The notes under the pieces were generated by a model. The model saw nothing but the letters and a program-made list of their open reading frames with translations. It was not told the origin of the DNA and did no database searches. A stretch of 64,000 bases of DNA from Pseudoxanthomonas sp. GM95 (GTDB lineage Bacteria; Pseudomonadota; Gammaproteobacteria; Xanthomonadales; Xanthomonadaceae), in assembly GCF_900109775.1 (NCBI RefSeq), contig NZ_FOAX01000002.1, forward strand, positions 1,054,001 through 1,118,000. The letters are read 5' to 3'. The position numbers and the translations under genes are program-made. Shown in pieces: positions 1-8,753 of this stretch. How positions within the stretch are numbered: position 1 is the stretch's first letter; each line of letters opens with the position of its first letter.

Positions 1-1166
1 GCGCCATCGGCGTGACGGTGTACTTCGGCCAGCGCAAGGGCAGCGCCAGTACCGGCGACCTGCGCGAGGACAGCCTGGCCGCCACGGTCGAGCAGGCCTG
101 CGCGATCGCGCGCTACACCGAGGACGACGAAGCCGCCGGCCTGGCCGATGCAGATCGCATGGCGCGCGAATTCCCCGACTTGGGCGGTTGGCATCCGTGG
201 CAGCTTGATGCCGATGCGGCGGTCGACCTGGCGCTGGCCTGCGAGGCGGCTGGGCGCGCGGCCGATCCGCGCATCAGCAATTCCGATGGCGCCTCGGTCA
301 GCAGCGGGCACGGCCTGTCGGTGTACGCCAACTCGCATGGCTTCATCGGCCGCGAGCGCGGCACGCATCACTCGATCAGCTGCGCGCTGATCGCCGGCAC
401 CGGCGAAGGCATGCAGCGCGACGGCTGGTATTCCACCGCGCTGGCGCGCGAGCTGCTGGAAGCGCCCGAGGCCATCGGCCGGCGCGCGGCCGAGCGCACC
501 GTGGCCCGTCTGGCCCCGCGCGACCTGGCCACCGGCCAGTATCCGGTGCTGTACAGCGCCGAAGTCGCGCGCTCGCTGATCGGCCACCTGCTGGGCGCGA
601 TCAGCGGCGGGGCGCTGTATCGCAAGGCCAGTTTCCTCCTGGACCACGCCGGCAAGCAGATCTTCCCGGACTGGTTCTCCATCGAGGAATTGCCGCTGCT
701 GCGCGAAGGCCTGCGTTCGGGCGCGTTCGATGCCGAAGGCGTGGCCACGGCCAACTCGGCGCTGGTCAGCGACGGTGTGCTGCAGCGGTATGTGCTGGGC
801 AGCTATTCGGCGCGCAAGCTGGGGCTGCGCAGCACCGGCAATGCCGGCGGCATCCACAACCTCAAGATGTCTTCCAACGCCGGCGACCTGGCTTCGATGC
901 TGCAGGGCATGGGCACCGGCCTGCTGGTGACCGAGCTGATGGGGCAGGGCGTCAACGGCGTGACTGGCGATTATTCGCGCGGCGCCGGCGGGTTCTGGAT
1001 CGAGAACGGACAGATCGCCTATCCGGTCGACAACGTCACCGTGGCCGGCAACCTGAAGGACATCTTCGCCGCGATCGAGGCCGTTGGCAGCGACCTGGAT
1101 CCGCGCTCGCACATCGGCATGGGCTCGGTCCTGGTGGGCCGGATGACCGTGGCTGGCGGGCAGTGA
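1..1166 (+). CDS. pmbA: Metalloprotease accessory protein PmbA/TldE (5' truncated by window edge)
   Basis: The frame is open to the left edge and ends in a TGA, so about 385 C-terminal residues of a roughly 450-residue protein are present. The preserved text (AIGVTVYFGQRKGSAST near the start, the glycine-rich NAGGIHNLKM and MGQGVNGVTGDYSRGAGGFW blocks, the MGSVLVGRMTV end) is characteristic of the PmbA/TldE half of the TldD-TldE protease. In that family the active heterodimer matures modified peptides such as microcins and degrades CcdA; the zinc HExxxH motif belongs to TldD, and none is seen here. The true start lies outside the window; a GTG at position 12 is internal. The next gene is 151 bases downstream and looks like a separate unit. 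Confidence 0.93.
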   Translation, partial: AIGVTVYFGQRKGSASTGDLREDSLAATVEQACAIARYTEDDEAAGLADADRMAREFPDLGGWHPWQLDADAAVDLALACEAAGRAADPRISNSDGASVSSGHGLSVYANSHGFIGRERGTHHSISCALIAGTGEGMQRDGWYSTALARELLEAPEAIGRRAAERTVARLAPRDLATGQYPVLYSAEVARSLIGHLLGAISGGALYRKASFLLDHAGKQIFPDWFSIEELPLLREGLRSGAFDAEGVATANSALVSDGVLQRYVLGSYSARKLGLRSTGNAGGIHNLKMSSNAGDLASMLQGMGTGLLVTELMGQGVNGVTGDYSRGAGGFWIENGQIAYPVDNVTVAGNLKDIFAAIEAVGSDLDPRSHIGMGSVLVGRMTVAGGQ

Positions 1167-1317
1167 ATCCCGACGACAAAAATGAATAGGGGAACCCGGT
1201 AAAACCCCGCTGAAATCACTTGCCCGTCACGCCGGAACCGATGCACTGTAGCGGCGTCGGACACCGACGTGACCGAGGTCTGGCCAATCACGGCCAGCCC
1301 CGGACAGGGGGATTCAC

Positions 1318-1761
1318 ATGAAGCGATATCTCTGCCTGCTGGCCTTGGCCACGCTGGCGTTTTTTGCAGTGCCTGCCTTGGCGGCCGACGACCACGTCGC
1401 ACTGGTCAAGACCGTCAGCGGCAACGTCCAGGTGATCCGCCAGGACGCCACCGTCCAGGCTGCCGGCGGGACCACGCTGCTGGTCTCCGATCATCTGGTT
1501 GCTGGCCCCGGCGCCTCGGCCGCGATCGTGTTCAAGGACGGCACGCTGCTGACCCTTGGGCCGGGCGCGGACATCCTGGTGCGCGACTACGTGTTCGAGC
1601 CGAAGGACGGCAAGTTCTCCTTCTCGCTCTACATGACCAAGGGCTCGGCGATCTACGAGTCGGGCAAGATCGGCAAGCTCGCGCCGGACTCGGTGAAGAT
1701 CGACACGCCCAAGGCCACCGTCGGCGTGCGTGGCACCCGTTTCCTGATCGAAGCGAACTGA
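1318..1761 (+). CDS. FecR-domain periplasmic protein
   Basis: A 147-residue protein with an N-terminal signal peptide (KRYLCLLALATLAFF, cleavage near ALA-AD) followed by one FecR domain: a V-x-G-x-V-x(6)-A start (SGNVQVIRQDATVQ), the GASAAIVFKDGTLLTLGPGA core and the closing TPKATVGVRGTRF motif typical of the fold. It lacks the N-terminal tail used by iron-citrate type FecR anti-sigma factors, so it is not a TonB/ECF signal relay. The start has a G-rich ribosome site (GGGGG) a few bases upstream. The OmpA-like lipoprotein starts 7 bases after its stop and the CHASE2/HD-GYP gene follows, so the three are very probably one operon. Role inferred: periplasmic ligand or polymer sensing for that module. 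Confidence 0.85.
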   Translation: MKRYLCLLALATLAFFAVPALAADDHVALVKTVSGNVQVIRQDATVQAAGGTTLLVSDHLVAGPGASAAIVFKDGTLLTLGPGADILVRDYVFEPKDGKFSFSLYMTKGSAIYESGKIGKLAPDSVKIDTPKATVGVRGTRFLIEAN

Positions 1762-1768
1762 GTCGCCC

Positions 1769-2389
1769 ATGTTTGGATGGATGGAACGCGGCCCGCGGTT
1801 CGCGATCGCCTTGCTGGGCGCCTGTGCGTTGTTCACAGGCTGCGCCTCGGTGCCGACCACCAAGGTGACCTTGCTACCGGACCATGACGGCCATGTCGGC
1901 GCGGTCACGGTCTCCAACGCGCAGGGCCAGCAGCGTATCGACCAGGCCTTCAATACCGTCGATGTCGCCAAGCCGACCGTCGGTCCGGGCGCGGCCCGTG
2001 CGGTGGACCAGGCCAGCTTCGAAACCGCGCATCGCACGCTGATCGACGCCCAGCCGTCGCCGCCGCGCAGCTTCGTGCTGAACTTCCTGTTCGACAGCAT
2101 GGAGCTGACGCCGGAGTCCAAGCGGATGCTGCCCGAGGTCCTGGAAACCGTACGCGCGCGCATTCCGACCGAGGTGACCGTGTTCGGCTACGCGGACTCG
2201 TCGGGCACGGCCGAGTACAACCTCAAGCTGTCTGCCGAGCGCGCGCGCGCGGTGGAACGCGTGCTGCGCAAGATCGACCCGAACCTCAAGGTCGAGGTCC
2301 AGTATTTCGGTGATCGCGTGCCGCTGGTGCCGTCGCCGCCGGGCGTGCCCGAGCCGCGTAACCGGCGCGCCGAGATCGTCATCCTCTAG
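1769..2389 (+). CDS. OmpA-family lipoprotein
   Basis: A 206-residue protein with a lipoprotein signal ending at Cys25 (LFTGC lipobox). An OmpA-like peptidoglycan-binding domain follows in the C-terminal half: FVLNFLFDSMELTPES, the VFGYADSSGTAEYNLKLSAERA core, and a closing NRRAEIVI. The family anchors outer-membrane proteins to peptidoglycan. It sits between a FecR-domain protein and a CHASE2/HD-GYP protein with gaps of 7 and 12 bases, so it is most likely the cell-wall-contacting partner of that envelope sensing module; this last point is inferred from context. Confidence 0.85.
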   Translation: MFGWMERGPRFAIALLGACALFTGCASVPTTKVTLLPDHDGHVGAVTVSNAQGQQRIDQAFNTVDVAKPTVGPGAARAVDQASFETAHRTLIDAQPSPPRSFVLNFLFDSMELTPESKRMLPEVLETVRARIPTEVTVFGYADSSGTAEYNLKLSAERARAVERVLRKIDPNLKVEVQYFGDRVPLVPSPPGVPEPRNRRAEIVIL

Positions 2390-2401
2390 CGCCGGGCGTC
2401 C

Positions 2402-4408
2402 ATGAAACCTGTTGCATCGTCGACCAGGCTCCCGCGCCGCGCCGCGTCCATGTTCGTGCTGGCGGCGTTGCTGGTCGCGCTGGCCATCGGCGTGGGTGGC
2501 CTGCTGCACATCGCGGTGGTGACGCGCCTGGACCGCTTCGTGCTGGACACGCTGCAGGTGCAGACCGCGAGCGGTGCGCCCGCGCCCGGCGCGGTGGTGG
2601 TGGACATCGACGAGGTCAGCCTGGCGGCCGTGGGCCAGTGGCCGTGGCCGCGCTATCGGGTCGCGGCGCTGATCGAACGCATTGCCGCCGAGCACCCATC
2701 CGCGATTGCGCTGGACATCCTGTTCCCCGAAGCCGACCGCGCTTCGCTGGCCGATATCCAACAGACCTTCAAGCGCGATTTCGGCGTGGACGTGTCCTTC
2801 GGTGGCGTGCCGGATGGACTGCTGGACAACGATGGTTACCTGGCCCAGCAGATGGGGCAGGCCGGGGTGATCGGCGCGCGCTATTTCTACTTCGACCATG
2901 TCACCCGCACGGAAGGCCCGCTGCGCCCGGGCGTGGGCTTCGACGGGCGCTTGGACCTGCTGGCGCTGGATCGCGCGCCGGGCGTGCTGGACAACGTCGC
3001 GCCGATCGCCGCGCAGACCCGGGTCAGCGGCTTCGTCAACACGCGCGTAGACGCCGATGGCGTGCTGCGCCAGCTGCCGCTGCTGATCGAATACAACGGC
3101 GTGGTCCACGCCAGCCTGGCGCTGGCGGCAACCATGCATGCGCTGGGCGTGGGTTCGGGCACGGTGCTCTCCGATCGCGATGGCCTGTCGATCCAGCTCA
3201 GCCAGCACCGCATCCCCATCGACAAGGCCGGCTACGCGCTGCTGCGCTTCAACGGCCCTTCGTCGGGCTACGCCAGCATCCCGGCGGTGGACGTGCTGAC
3301 CGGCAAGGTCCGCGCCGAAGACCTGCGCGGCAAGATCGTCTTCATCGGCTCCTCGGCCGTGGGCCTCAACGACGTGCACCCGACCGCGGTGGATCGCGAG
3401 TTCTCCGGGTTGAAGGTGCAGTCGGCGATGGCGCAGAACATTCTCGACGACCGCGTCGTGCGCCGCCCGGTCTGGGGTGGCCAGGCGGCGCTGGCACTGG
3501 GCGTGGTCCTGGCGTTGATGCTCGGGCTGCTGTTCGCGGCCGGGCGCGGCATGGTGCTGCTGGCATCGCTGGGCGTGGCAGTAGCCGCGGTTTTGGTGGT
3601 GGTGGGCGCGAGCATCTTCGTCCGCAGCGGCGTGTTCCTGCCGATCGGCGTGCCGCTGCTGGTGCTGGCGACGCTGGTGGTGCTGGCTTTCGTGGCGCGC
3701 TTCGTCCTCAACCATCGACGTGCGCAGCGCTGGCGCCGCCAGTTGGAAAACGCCCGCCAGGTCACGATCGAATCGATGGCCGCCGTGGCCGAAACGCGCG
3801 ATCCGGAAACCGGCGCGCACATCAAGCGTACCCAGCACTACGTGCGCGCGGTGGCCGAGCGCCTGCAGCGCACGGGGCACTACACCGGCACGCTGACGCG
3901 CGAGTACATCGACCTGCTGTTCCTGTCTGCGCCGCTGCACGACATCGGCAAGGTCGGGGTGCCCGACCACATTCTGCTCAAGCCCGGCCCGCTGACGGCC
4001 GAGGAGCAGGTGATCATGCGCCGCCATGCCGAGTTCGGCCGCGAGATCATCTACAGCACGGCCGAGCGGATCGAGGGCGACAACTTCCTGCGGATCGCCG
4101 GCGAGATCGCCGCCTCCCACCATGAGAAGTGGGACGGCACCGGCTACCCGGCCGGGCTTGAGGGCCAGGCCATCCCGCTGTCCGGTCGCATCATGGCCGT
4201 GGCCGACATCTACGACGCGATGATCAGCCGGCGCTGCTACAAGGAGCCGTTCCCGCACGAGGCGGCCAAGGCGCTGATGCTGGACATGCGCGGCAAGACC
4301 TTCGATCCGGTCGTGCTGGATGCGTTCTTCGCCATCGAAGCCCAGGTGCTGGACATCGCCGCGCGCTACAGCGATGACGACGAAGGCGTGGCCGGCAGCC
4401 ACGACTAG
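2402..4408 (+). CDS. CHASE2 sensor HD-GYP cyclic-di-GMP phosphodiesterase
   Basis: A 668-residue inner-membrane protein. Order: one N-terminal membrane segment (about 17-40), a large extracytoplasmic CHASE2 sensor domain (about 45-350, with VVVDIDEVSLAAVGQWPWPR and GKIVFIGSSAVGLNDVHPT), three membrane segments (about 360-435), a short linker, then an HD-GYP domain (about 455-640). The catalytic signatures are intact: HDIGKVGVPD near residue 512, the HHEKWDGTGYP block, and MAVADIYDAM. HD-GYP enzymes hydrolyse c-di-GMP. The gene closes the FecR / OmpA operon, which suggests that the envelope signal collected by those two proteins controls c-di-GMP breakdown. CHASE2 proteins beside FecR/OmpA genes more often carry a nucleotide cyclase output, so the HD-GYP output deserves notice. 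Confidence 0.9.
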   Translation: MKPVASSTRLPRRAASMFVLAALLVALAIGVGGLLHIAVVTRLDRFVLDTLQVQTASGAPAPGAVVVDIDEVSLAAVGQWPWPRYRVAALIERIAAEHPSAIALDILFPEADRASLADIQQTFKRDFGVDVSFGGVPDGLLDNDGYLAQQMGQAGVIGARYFYFDHVTRTEGPLRPGVGFDGRLDLLALDRAPGVLDNVAPIAAQTRVSGFVNTRVDADGVLRQLPLLIEYNGVVHASLALAATMHALGVGSGTVLSDRDGLSIQLSQHRIPIDKAGYALLRFNGPSSGYASIPAVDVLTGKVRAEDLRGKIVFIGSSAVGLNDVHPTAVDREFSGLKVQSAMAQNILDDRVVRRPVWGGQAALALGVVLALMLGLLFAAGRGMVLLASLGVAVAAVLVVVGASIFVRSGVFLPIGVPLLVLATLVVLAFVARFVLNHRRAQRWRRQLENARQVTIESMAAVAETRDPETGAHIKRTQHYVRAVAERLQRTGHYTGTLTREYIDLLFLSAPLHDIGKVGVPDHILLKPGPLTAEEQVIMRRHAEFGREIIYSTAERIEGDNFLRIAGEIAASHHEKWDGTGYPAGLEGQAIPLSGRIMAVADIYDAMISRRCYKEPFPHEAAKALMLDMRGKTFDPVVLDAFFAIEAQVLDIAARYSDDDEGVAGSHD

Positions 4409-4580
4409 GATGCGCGGGCTGGGCTCGCCACGATGACCGTTGCCTGCGGGCATTGACGTAAGCAGGGCGGAAGATGTCTTGGCGGGGGATTGACGCGCCT
4501 GCCGCGCCCCACGACAGTTGGCCGCGGCCCGCCCCCCGGCCGGAAGCGTTCGACCACCCACCCCAGGAATTAGAAAGCTC

Positions 4581-4958
4581 ATGAACGAGTACGAGAACGT
4601 CACCGCTCCGCCCCCGCCGCCGGTTGGCACCGCGCCGCAGGAAGACCGCACCGTCGCCCTGATCGTGCACCTGACCGGCATCGTCACCAGCTTCATCGTG
4701 CCGCTGATCATCTGGCTGGTGAACAAGGACAACCCGTCCAAGGCCTGGCTCAACGACCAGTCCAAGGAAGCGCTGAATTTCCAGATCACCGTCTTCCTGG
4801 CGTTCCTGGTGTGCGGCGTGCTCAGCATCATCGTCATCGGTGGCCTGCTGATGCCGCTGGTCTGGATCGCCAACCTGGTGCTGTGCATCCTGGCCGGCAT
4901 CAAGTCCAACGAAGGCGTCACCTATCGCTATCCGTTCGCGCTGCGCCTGATCAAGTAA
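4581..4958 (+). CDS. DUF4870 small membrane protein
   Basis: A 125-residue protein. The ATG chosen follows an AGGAA ribosome site; an in-frame extension 21 codons upstream is proline-rich and has no such site. After a proline-rich N-terminus comes EDRTVALIVHLTGIV, then a membrane segment, the KDNPSKAWLNDQSKEALNFQIT motif and two further membrane segments, ending YRYPFALRLIK. This is the DUF4870 (Tic20-like) pattern; the function is unknown. A strong intrinsic terminator follows 25 bases after the stop, so it appears monocistronic. Confidence 0.85.
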   Translation: MNEYENVTAPPPPPVGTAPQEDRTVALIVHLTGIVTSFIVPLIIWLVNKDNPSKAWLNDQSKEALNFQITVFLAFLVCGVLSIIVIGGLLMPLVWIANLVLCILAGIKSNEGVTYRYPFALRLIK

Positions 4959-4983
4959 CGGCCGCGTCATTGCGGTCATCGAA

Positions 4984-5009
4984 AGCCCGGCCTCGTGCCG
5001 GGCTTTTTC
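4984..5009 (+). terminator. Intrinsic terminator after the DUF4870 gene
   Basis: Perfect 8-bp stem AGCCCGGC / GCCGGGCT with a CTCGT loop, followed by a T run. Confidence 0.9.
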
Positions 5010-5150
5010 GTGGCAGCCGTGGCGTTAATTGCGCTGAACACCGGCATTCGCGTTGTCGAGCCTGCGCTGAACGCTTTGGCTGTGCGGTCAACCGCCTCGC
5101 GCGTGGCTCGTTTCCCTGTGCATTGCCTGCTTGCCAGAGGACATCCGCGC

Positions 5151-6536
5151 ATGACCCGCCAGACCGCCGTCAGCGCCACCAACCGTTTCGGCCTGGGCGC
5201 CCGCCCGGACGAGATCGCCCAGCTCGGCGATCCGCAGGGCTGGCTGTTGGCCCAGCTGCGCGATACCGCCCAGCCCGCGCCCTTCGACAGCCTCCCCACC
5301 AGCCTGGATTACCTGCAGCAGGACATCGCCCTGCAGCAGGCGCGGCGCGAAGCCAAGCGCGATGGCGGTGACAAGCCCAAGGACCTGGCCAAGGACCTGC
5401 GCCAGGGCCAGGCGCGCGAGCTGACGCTGCGCTACCAGGTCGCGGTCGCCAGCCAGAGCAGTTTCGTCGAACGCATGGTGCGGTTCTGGTCGAACCATTT
5501 CGCCGTGTCCGTGGACAAGCGTGTCGCCGCGCCGTATGCGGCGCCGATGGAGCGTGAGGCCATTCGGCCGCATGTCACCGGGAACTTCGTCGACCTGCTG
5601 CTGGCGGTGGAAACGCATCCGGCGATGCTGCGCTTCCTGGACAACGCGCGGTCGGTCGGTGCCGACTCGATGGCAGCGCAGCGGGCGCGCAGGCGCGATC
5701 CTGACAAGGCGCCCGGCCTCAACGAAAACCTCGCCCGCGAGATCCTGGAGCTGCACACCGTCGGCGCCAACGGCGGCTACAGCCAGGCCGATGTCACCGA
5801 GTTCGCCAAGGCGATCACCGGCTGGGGCGTGCCGATGCCGCAGGACTTCAAGAAGGGCACGGCGACCAGCGCTTTCCTGTTCCGCCCCAACGCGCATGAA
5901 GGCGGCGCGCGCACCGTGATGGGCAAGCGCTATGCCGAGGCCGGCCTGGGGCAGGGCAAGGCGGTGCTGGCCGATCTGGCCGTGCATCCGGCCACGGCCA
6001 GGCATGTGTCTACCAAGATCGCCCGCCACCTGATCAGCGATACGCCACCGCAGGCCGTGGTCGATGCGATGACCCAGGCGTGGTTGAAGAGTGGCGGCGA
6101 CCTGGCCACGGTCTACACCGCGCTTATCCGTCATCCGGCCGCCTGGGATGCGCAGGCGCGCAAGTTCAAGACGCCCGACGATTACCTGGTCTCGGCGCTG
6201 CGCGCTGGCGGTGCGTTGGGCGACCAGCGCCCCCAGGCGTTGGCCGCCTTGTTGAATCGCATGGGCCAGCCGACCTTCACCCCGCGCTCGCCCGCCGGCT
6301 TCGAAGACGACGCTGCGCAATGGAGCGGCCCCGATGCGCTGTGGAAGCGCGTGCAGGGTGCGCAGGCGCTGGCTGAAGGCGTGCCGGAGGACGTGCTCGA
6401 TCCGCTCTCGACCGCCCAGGCGGTGTTCGGCGGCACGCTCGATGCCGACACCCTGACCGCGCTCAAACGCGCCGAATCTCCGCGCGATGGACTGGCCCTG
6501 TTGTTCGCCAGCCCTGCCTTCCAGTGGAGGACTTAG
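5151..6536 (+). CDS. DUF1800 family protein
   Basis: A 461-residue protein. The ATG chosen has AGAGGA nine bases upstream and gives the usual DUF1800 beginning (TNRFGLGARPDEI); an in-frame extension of 52 codons upstream is not family-like. Other family blocks are MVRFWSNHFAVSVDK and NLAREILELHTVGANGGYSQADVTEFAKAITGW. The biochemical activity is unknown. Genes of this family are commonly followed by a DUF1501 gene, as here, 181 bases downstream. No clear signal peptide is visible at the chosen start, although the partner carries a Tat signal. Confidence 0.85.
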   Translation: MTRQTAVSATNRFGLGARPDEIAQLGDPQGWLLAQLRDTAQPAPFDSLPTSLDYLQQDIALQQARREAKRDGGDKPKDLAKDLRQGQARELTLRYQVAVASQSSFVERMVRFWSNHFAVSVDKRVAAPYAAPMEREAIRPHVTGNFVDLLLAVETHPAMLRFLDNARSVGADSMAAQRARRRDPDKAPGLNENLAREILELHTVGANGGYSQADVTEFAKAITGWGVPMPQDFKKGTATSAFLFRPNAHEGGARTVMGKRYAEAGLGQGKAVLADLAVHPATARHVSTKIARHLISDTPPQAVVDAMTQAWLKSGGDLATVYTALIRHPAAWDAQARKFKTPDDYLVSALRAGGALGDQRPQALAALLNRMGQPTFTPRSPAGFEDDAAQWSGPDALWKRVQGAQALAEGVPEDVLDPLSTAQAVFGGTLDADTLTALKRAESPRDGLALLFASPAFQWRT

Positions 6537-6717
6537 GGGCCGCTTGATGCGATTGAAATGCGCCCCGCCATGCACGGCCCTTCGGGTTGCCGTGTCCGAC
6601 GCCAGGCGGGGCGCGCGTGGCTTGAACAGGCGGCCTGCCTGTCGCTGCGCCGCGCACGCCCCGCCTGGCGCCGGACACAACAACGGGACACATCCCAATC
6701 ACATCAAGAGGCCCCAG

Positions 6718-7860
6718 ATGAAACTGACCCGACGTGCCTTCCTCGGCGCTGCAGGTGCGATGACCACGCTGACCCTGTGGCCCTCGCTCGGCCTGGCTGC
6801 GCAGAACGCCAACGACACACGTTTGCTGGTGGTGCTGTTGCGCGGCGGCCTTGATGGCCTGCACACGCTGATCCCCACCGACGATCCGAACTACCGGAGC
6901 CTGCGTGGCGACCTGGCGCCGGGCGATCCACTCAAGCTGGATACCAACTTTGGCCTGCATCCGTCGCTGGCGTTCGCGCATGAGCTGTATGGCAAGCAGC
7001 AGCTGCTGCCGGTGGTGGCGATTGCGCCGCCGTACCAGCAGCGCTCGCACTTCGAAGCGCAGGATTGCCTGGAGAACGGCAGCGCCCGCCCCAGTGGCGC
7101 CAACACCGGCTGGCTCAATCGCTGCGCCGGTGCGATGGCTGGTACCGAGGCGCTATCGATCACCACGGTGATGCCGCTGATCATGCGTGGCCCAGGCGAT
7201 GCCTCGACCTGGTCGCCGCCGTTGCCGGAAGAAGTGAATCCGATCCTGCTGCAGCGCCTGCAGGATCTTTATGCGCAGGACACCGCGCTGGCCGCCAATT
7301 TCCAGCGGGCGATGGCCACGCAGGGCGTGGCCGGCATGGGCGGCGGTGGCGGCAAGGGCCGCATGGCTGCGGCCACTGCCTCGGCGGCCAAGTTCATGTC
7401 GCAAGCCAACGGCCCCCGCATCGCCTTCGTCGAGGATTCGGGCTGGGACACGCACGCCGGTGAGGCGGCGATCCTCAAGAACAAGCTGTCCGAACTCGAC
7501 GATGGCCTGCGCGCTTTCCACGATGGCGCCGCGACGATCTGGGACAAGACCGTGGTCGTGGTGGTCACTGAATTCGGCCGCACCGCCAAGGTCAACGGCA
7601 CCGGTGGCACCGATCACGGCACCGGCGGGCTTGCCCTGCTGGCAGGCGGCGCCGTGCGCGGCGGCCGCATCGCCGGCAACTGGCCCGGCCTCTCACAGAC
7701 CGCGCTCAACGAAGGCCGCGACCTGCGCGTCACCACCGACATGCGCGCGCTGTTCAAGGCGGTGTTGGCTGGCCATCTGCGCGTGGATGAAGGCAAGCTC
7801 GATACCGCGGTGTTTCCGGATAGCGACAAGGTCAGGGCAATGGAGGGATTGCTGGCTTAA
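6718..7860 (+). CDS. DUF1501 family Tat-exported protein
   Basis: A 380-residue protein opening with a twin-arginine signal (TRRAFLGAAGAMTT). Family blocks seen are LVVLLRGGLDGLHTLIP, YQQRSHFEAQDCLE, the DSGWDTH motif and TVVVVVTEFGRTAKVNGTGGTDHGTGG. DUF1501 proteins belong to the alkaline phosphatase/sulfatase-like superfamily, and the DTH and DHG motifs match the usual metal-binding positions; no substrate is established. It is read in the same direction as the DUF1800 gene, and the two are probably co-expressed. The start codon is set by the Tat motif; in-frame upstream sequence is not protein-like. Confidence 0.87.
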   Translation: MKLTRRAFLGAAGAMTTLTLWPSLGLAAQNANDTRLLVVLLRGGLDGLHTLIPTDDPNYRSLRGDLAPGDPLKLDTNFGLHPSLAFAHELYGKQQLLPVVAIAPPYQQRSHFEAQDCLENGSARPSGANTGWLNRCAGAMAGTEALSITTVMPLIMRGPGDASTWSPPLPEEVNPILLQRLQDLYAQDTALAANFQRAMATQGVAGMGGGGGKGRMAAATASAAKFMSQANGPRIAFVEDSGWDTHAGEAAILKNKLSELDDGLRAFHDGAATIWDKTVVVVVTEFGRTAKVNGTGGTDHGTGGLALLAGGAVRGGRIAGNWPGLSQTALNEGRDLRVTTDMRALFKAVLAGHLRVDEGKLDTAVFPDSDKVRAMEGLLA

Positions 7861-7971
7861 GGCTCCTCACTCTCCGTGTGGGCCAGGAATGCGTCACATG
7901 GCAAAGTGCACCTGACACGTCAGGCGCCAGTTCCTTCTGCGCGAGCAGCTATTTCAAACGGAGATTGATTT

Positions 7972-8661
7972 GTGACCGATTCAGTGGAAGGGGCTCAATC
8001 GCTCCTGCAACGCGCTCTTGCTGCACACGGTATTACCGCATCCGCTGTTGAGGGTGTTTTCCATCTTCAAGATGGTCTGCGCCTTACTCCCCTGGTTCAT
8101 GAGATGCCCTCACGAACCGAGGATTTCGTGGTTTCGTTAGAAGTTCTGGCGGAGAGTCCCTTGCTTCAAGGGACTGTGATTTCGGAGAGATTCGCGGGCC
8201 TTGCCGCCGACAAAGCAGCAGCTGTTGCACAAGCTTTCGAAAAATTCTTGTTGGGTGTATTCCACGTCATGCTGGAAGCGCTCAGTAGCCACGTATGCGA
8301 AGCGCCTCAAGCAGAAATTGAACGATGGCAGGGCGTGGACGGCCGTTGGAGGGTCTACAGCGGTCCACTCCTTACTCAGCATTCCAGTAACTCTGTTTTG
8401 TCTGGAAGCTACGGAGAGGCGCTTAAGCTAGTTCAAAGAGAATTTGAAAGAGGGCAGCGACATGGTCCGCACTGGGTTCGCGTTTTTATCGCGGCCTACC
8501 ATGGGCAGATCCAAGCAGCTGAGGTCCTGCTGGATAACCAGAATTGGACCGAAGGCTTGGGCGCACTTGATCAAATTTCTTGGCATGCCAGCGAGGAGTA
8601 TCAAGCAATTCGCCACTTTCTTGTCGCACTGCCAGACACGAGCAGTGGCAGTGACTTCTGA
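7972..8661 (+). CDS. DUF6348-like protein, probably horizontally acquired
   Basis: A 229-residue soluble protein starting with GTG or with a close downstream codon. The middle (TVISERFAGLAADKAAAVAQAFEKF, WQGVDGRWRVYSGP) and the GPHWVRVFIAAYHG segment with LLDNQNW resemble the DUF6348 family, whose role is unknown; this match is from memory of the family. The gene is clearly poorer in G+C than its neighbours: one 60-base line within it has 28 G/C, whereas flanking genes run near 65-70 per cent. No partner gene is adjacent on its strand, and it converges on ispA. A lone accessory or immunity-type gene is possible, but nothing in the sequence proves it. Confidence 0.6.
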   Translation: MTDSVEGAQSLLQRALAAHGITASAVEGVFHLQDGLRLTPLVHEMPSRTEDFVVSLEVLAESPLLQGTVISERFAGLAADKAAAVAQAFEKFLLGVFHVMLEALSSHVCEAPQAEIERWQGVDGRWRVYSGPLLTQHSSNSVLSGSYGEALKLVQREFERGQRHGPHWVRVFIAAYHGQIQAAEVLLDNQNWTEGLGALDQISWHASEEYQAIRHFLVALPDTSSGSDF

Positions 8662-8753
8662 AGCGGAAGTTACAAGCTCGCAGTCTGTTGTCGACTGAGG
8701 AAGATGCCCGCACTTGCCAGGGGAGTACTTCAACTGGACTGCTAGATACTCTG

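Noticed and set aside
1874-4921. A minus-strand open frame of over 1000 codons opposite the OmpA and CHASE2 genes
   Set aside because: It is the codon-bias shadow of the plus-strand operon: Arg/His/Gln-rich text with no domains, and it crosses three real genes and their boundaries.
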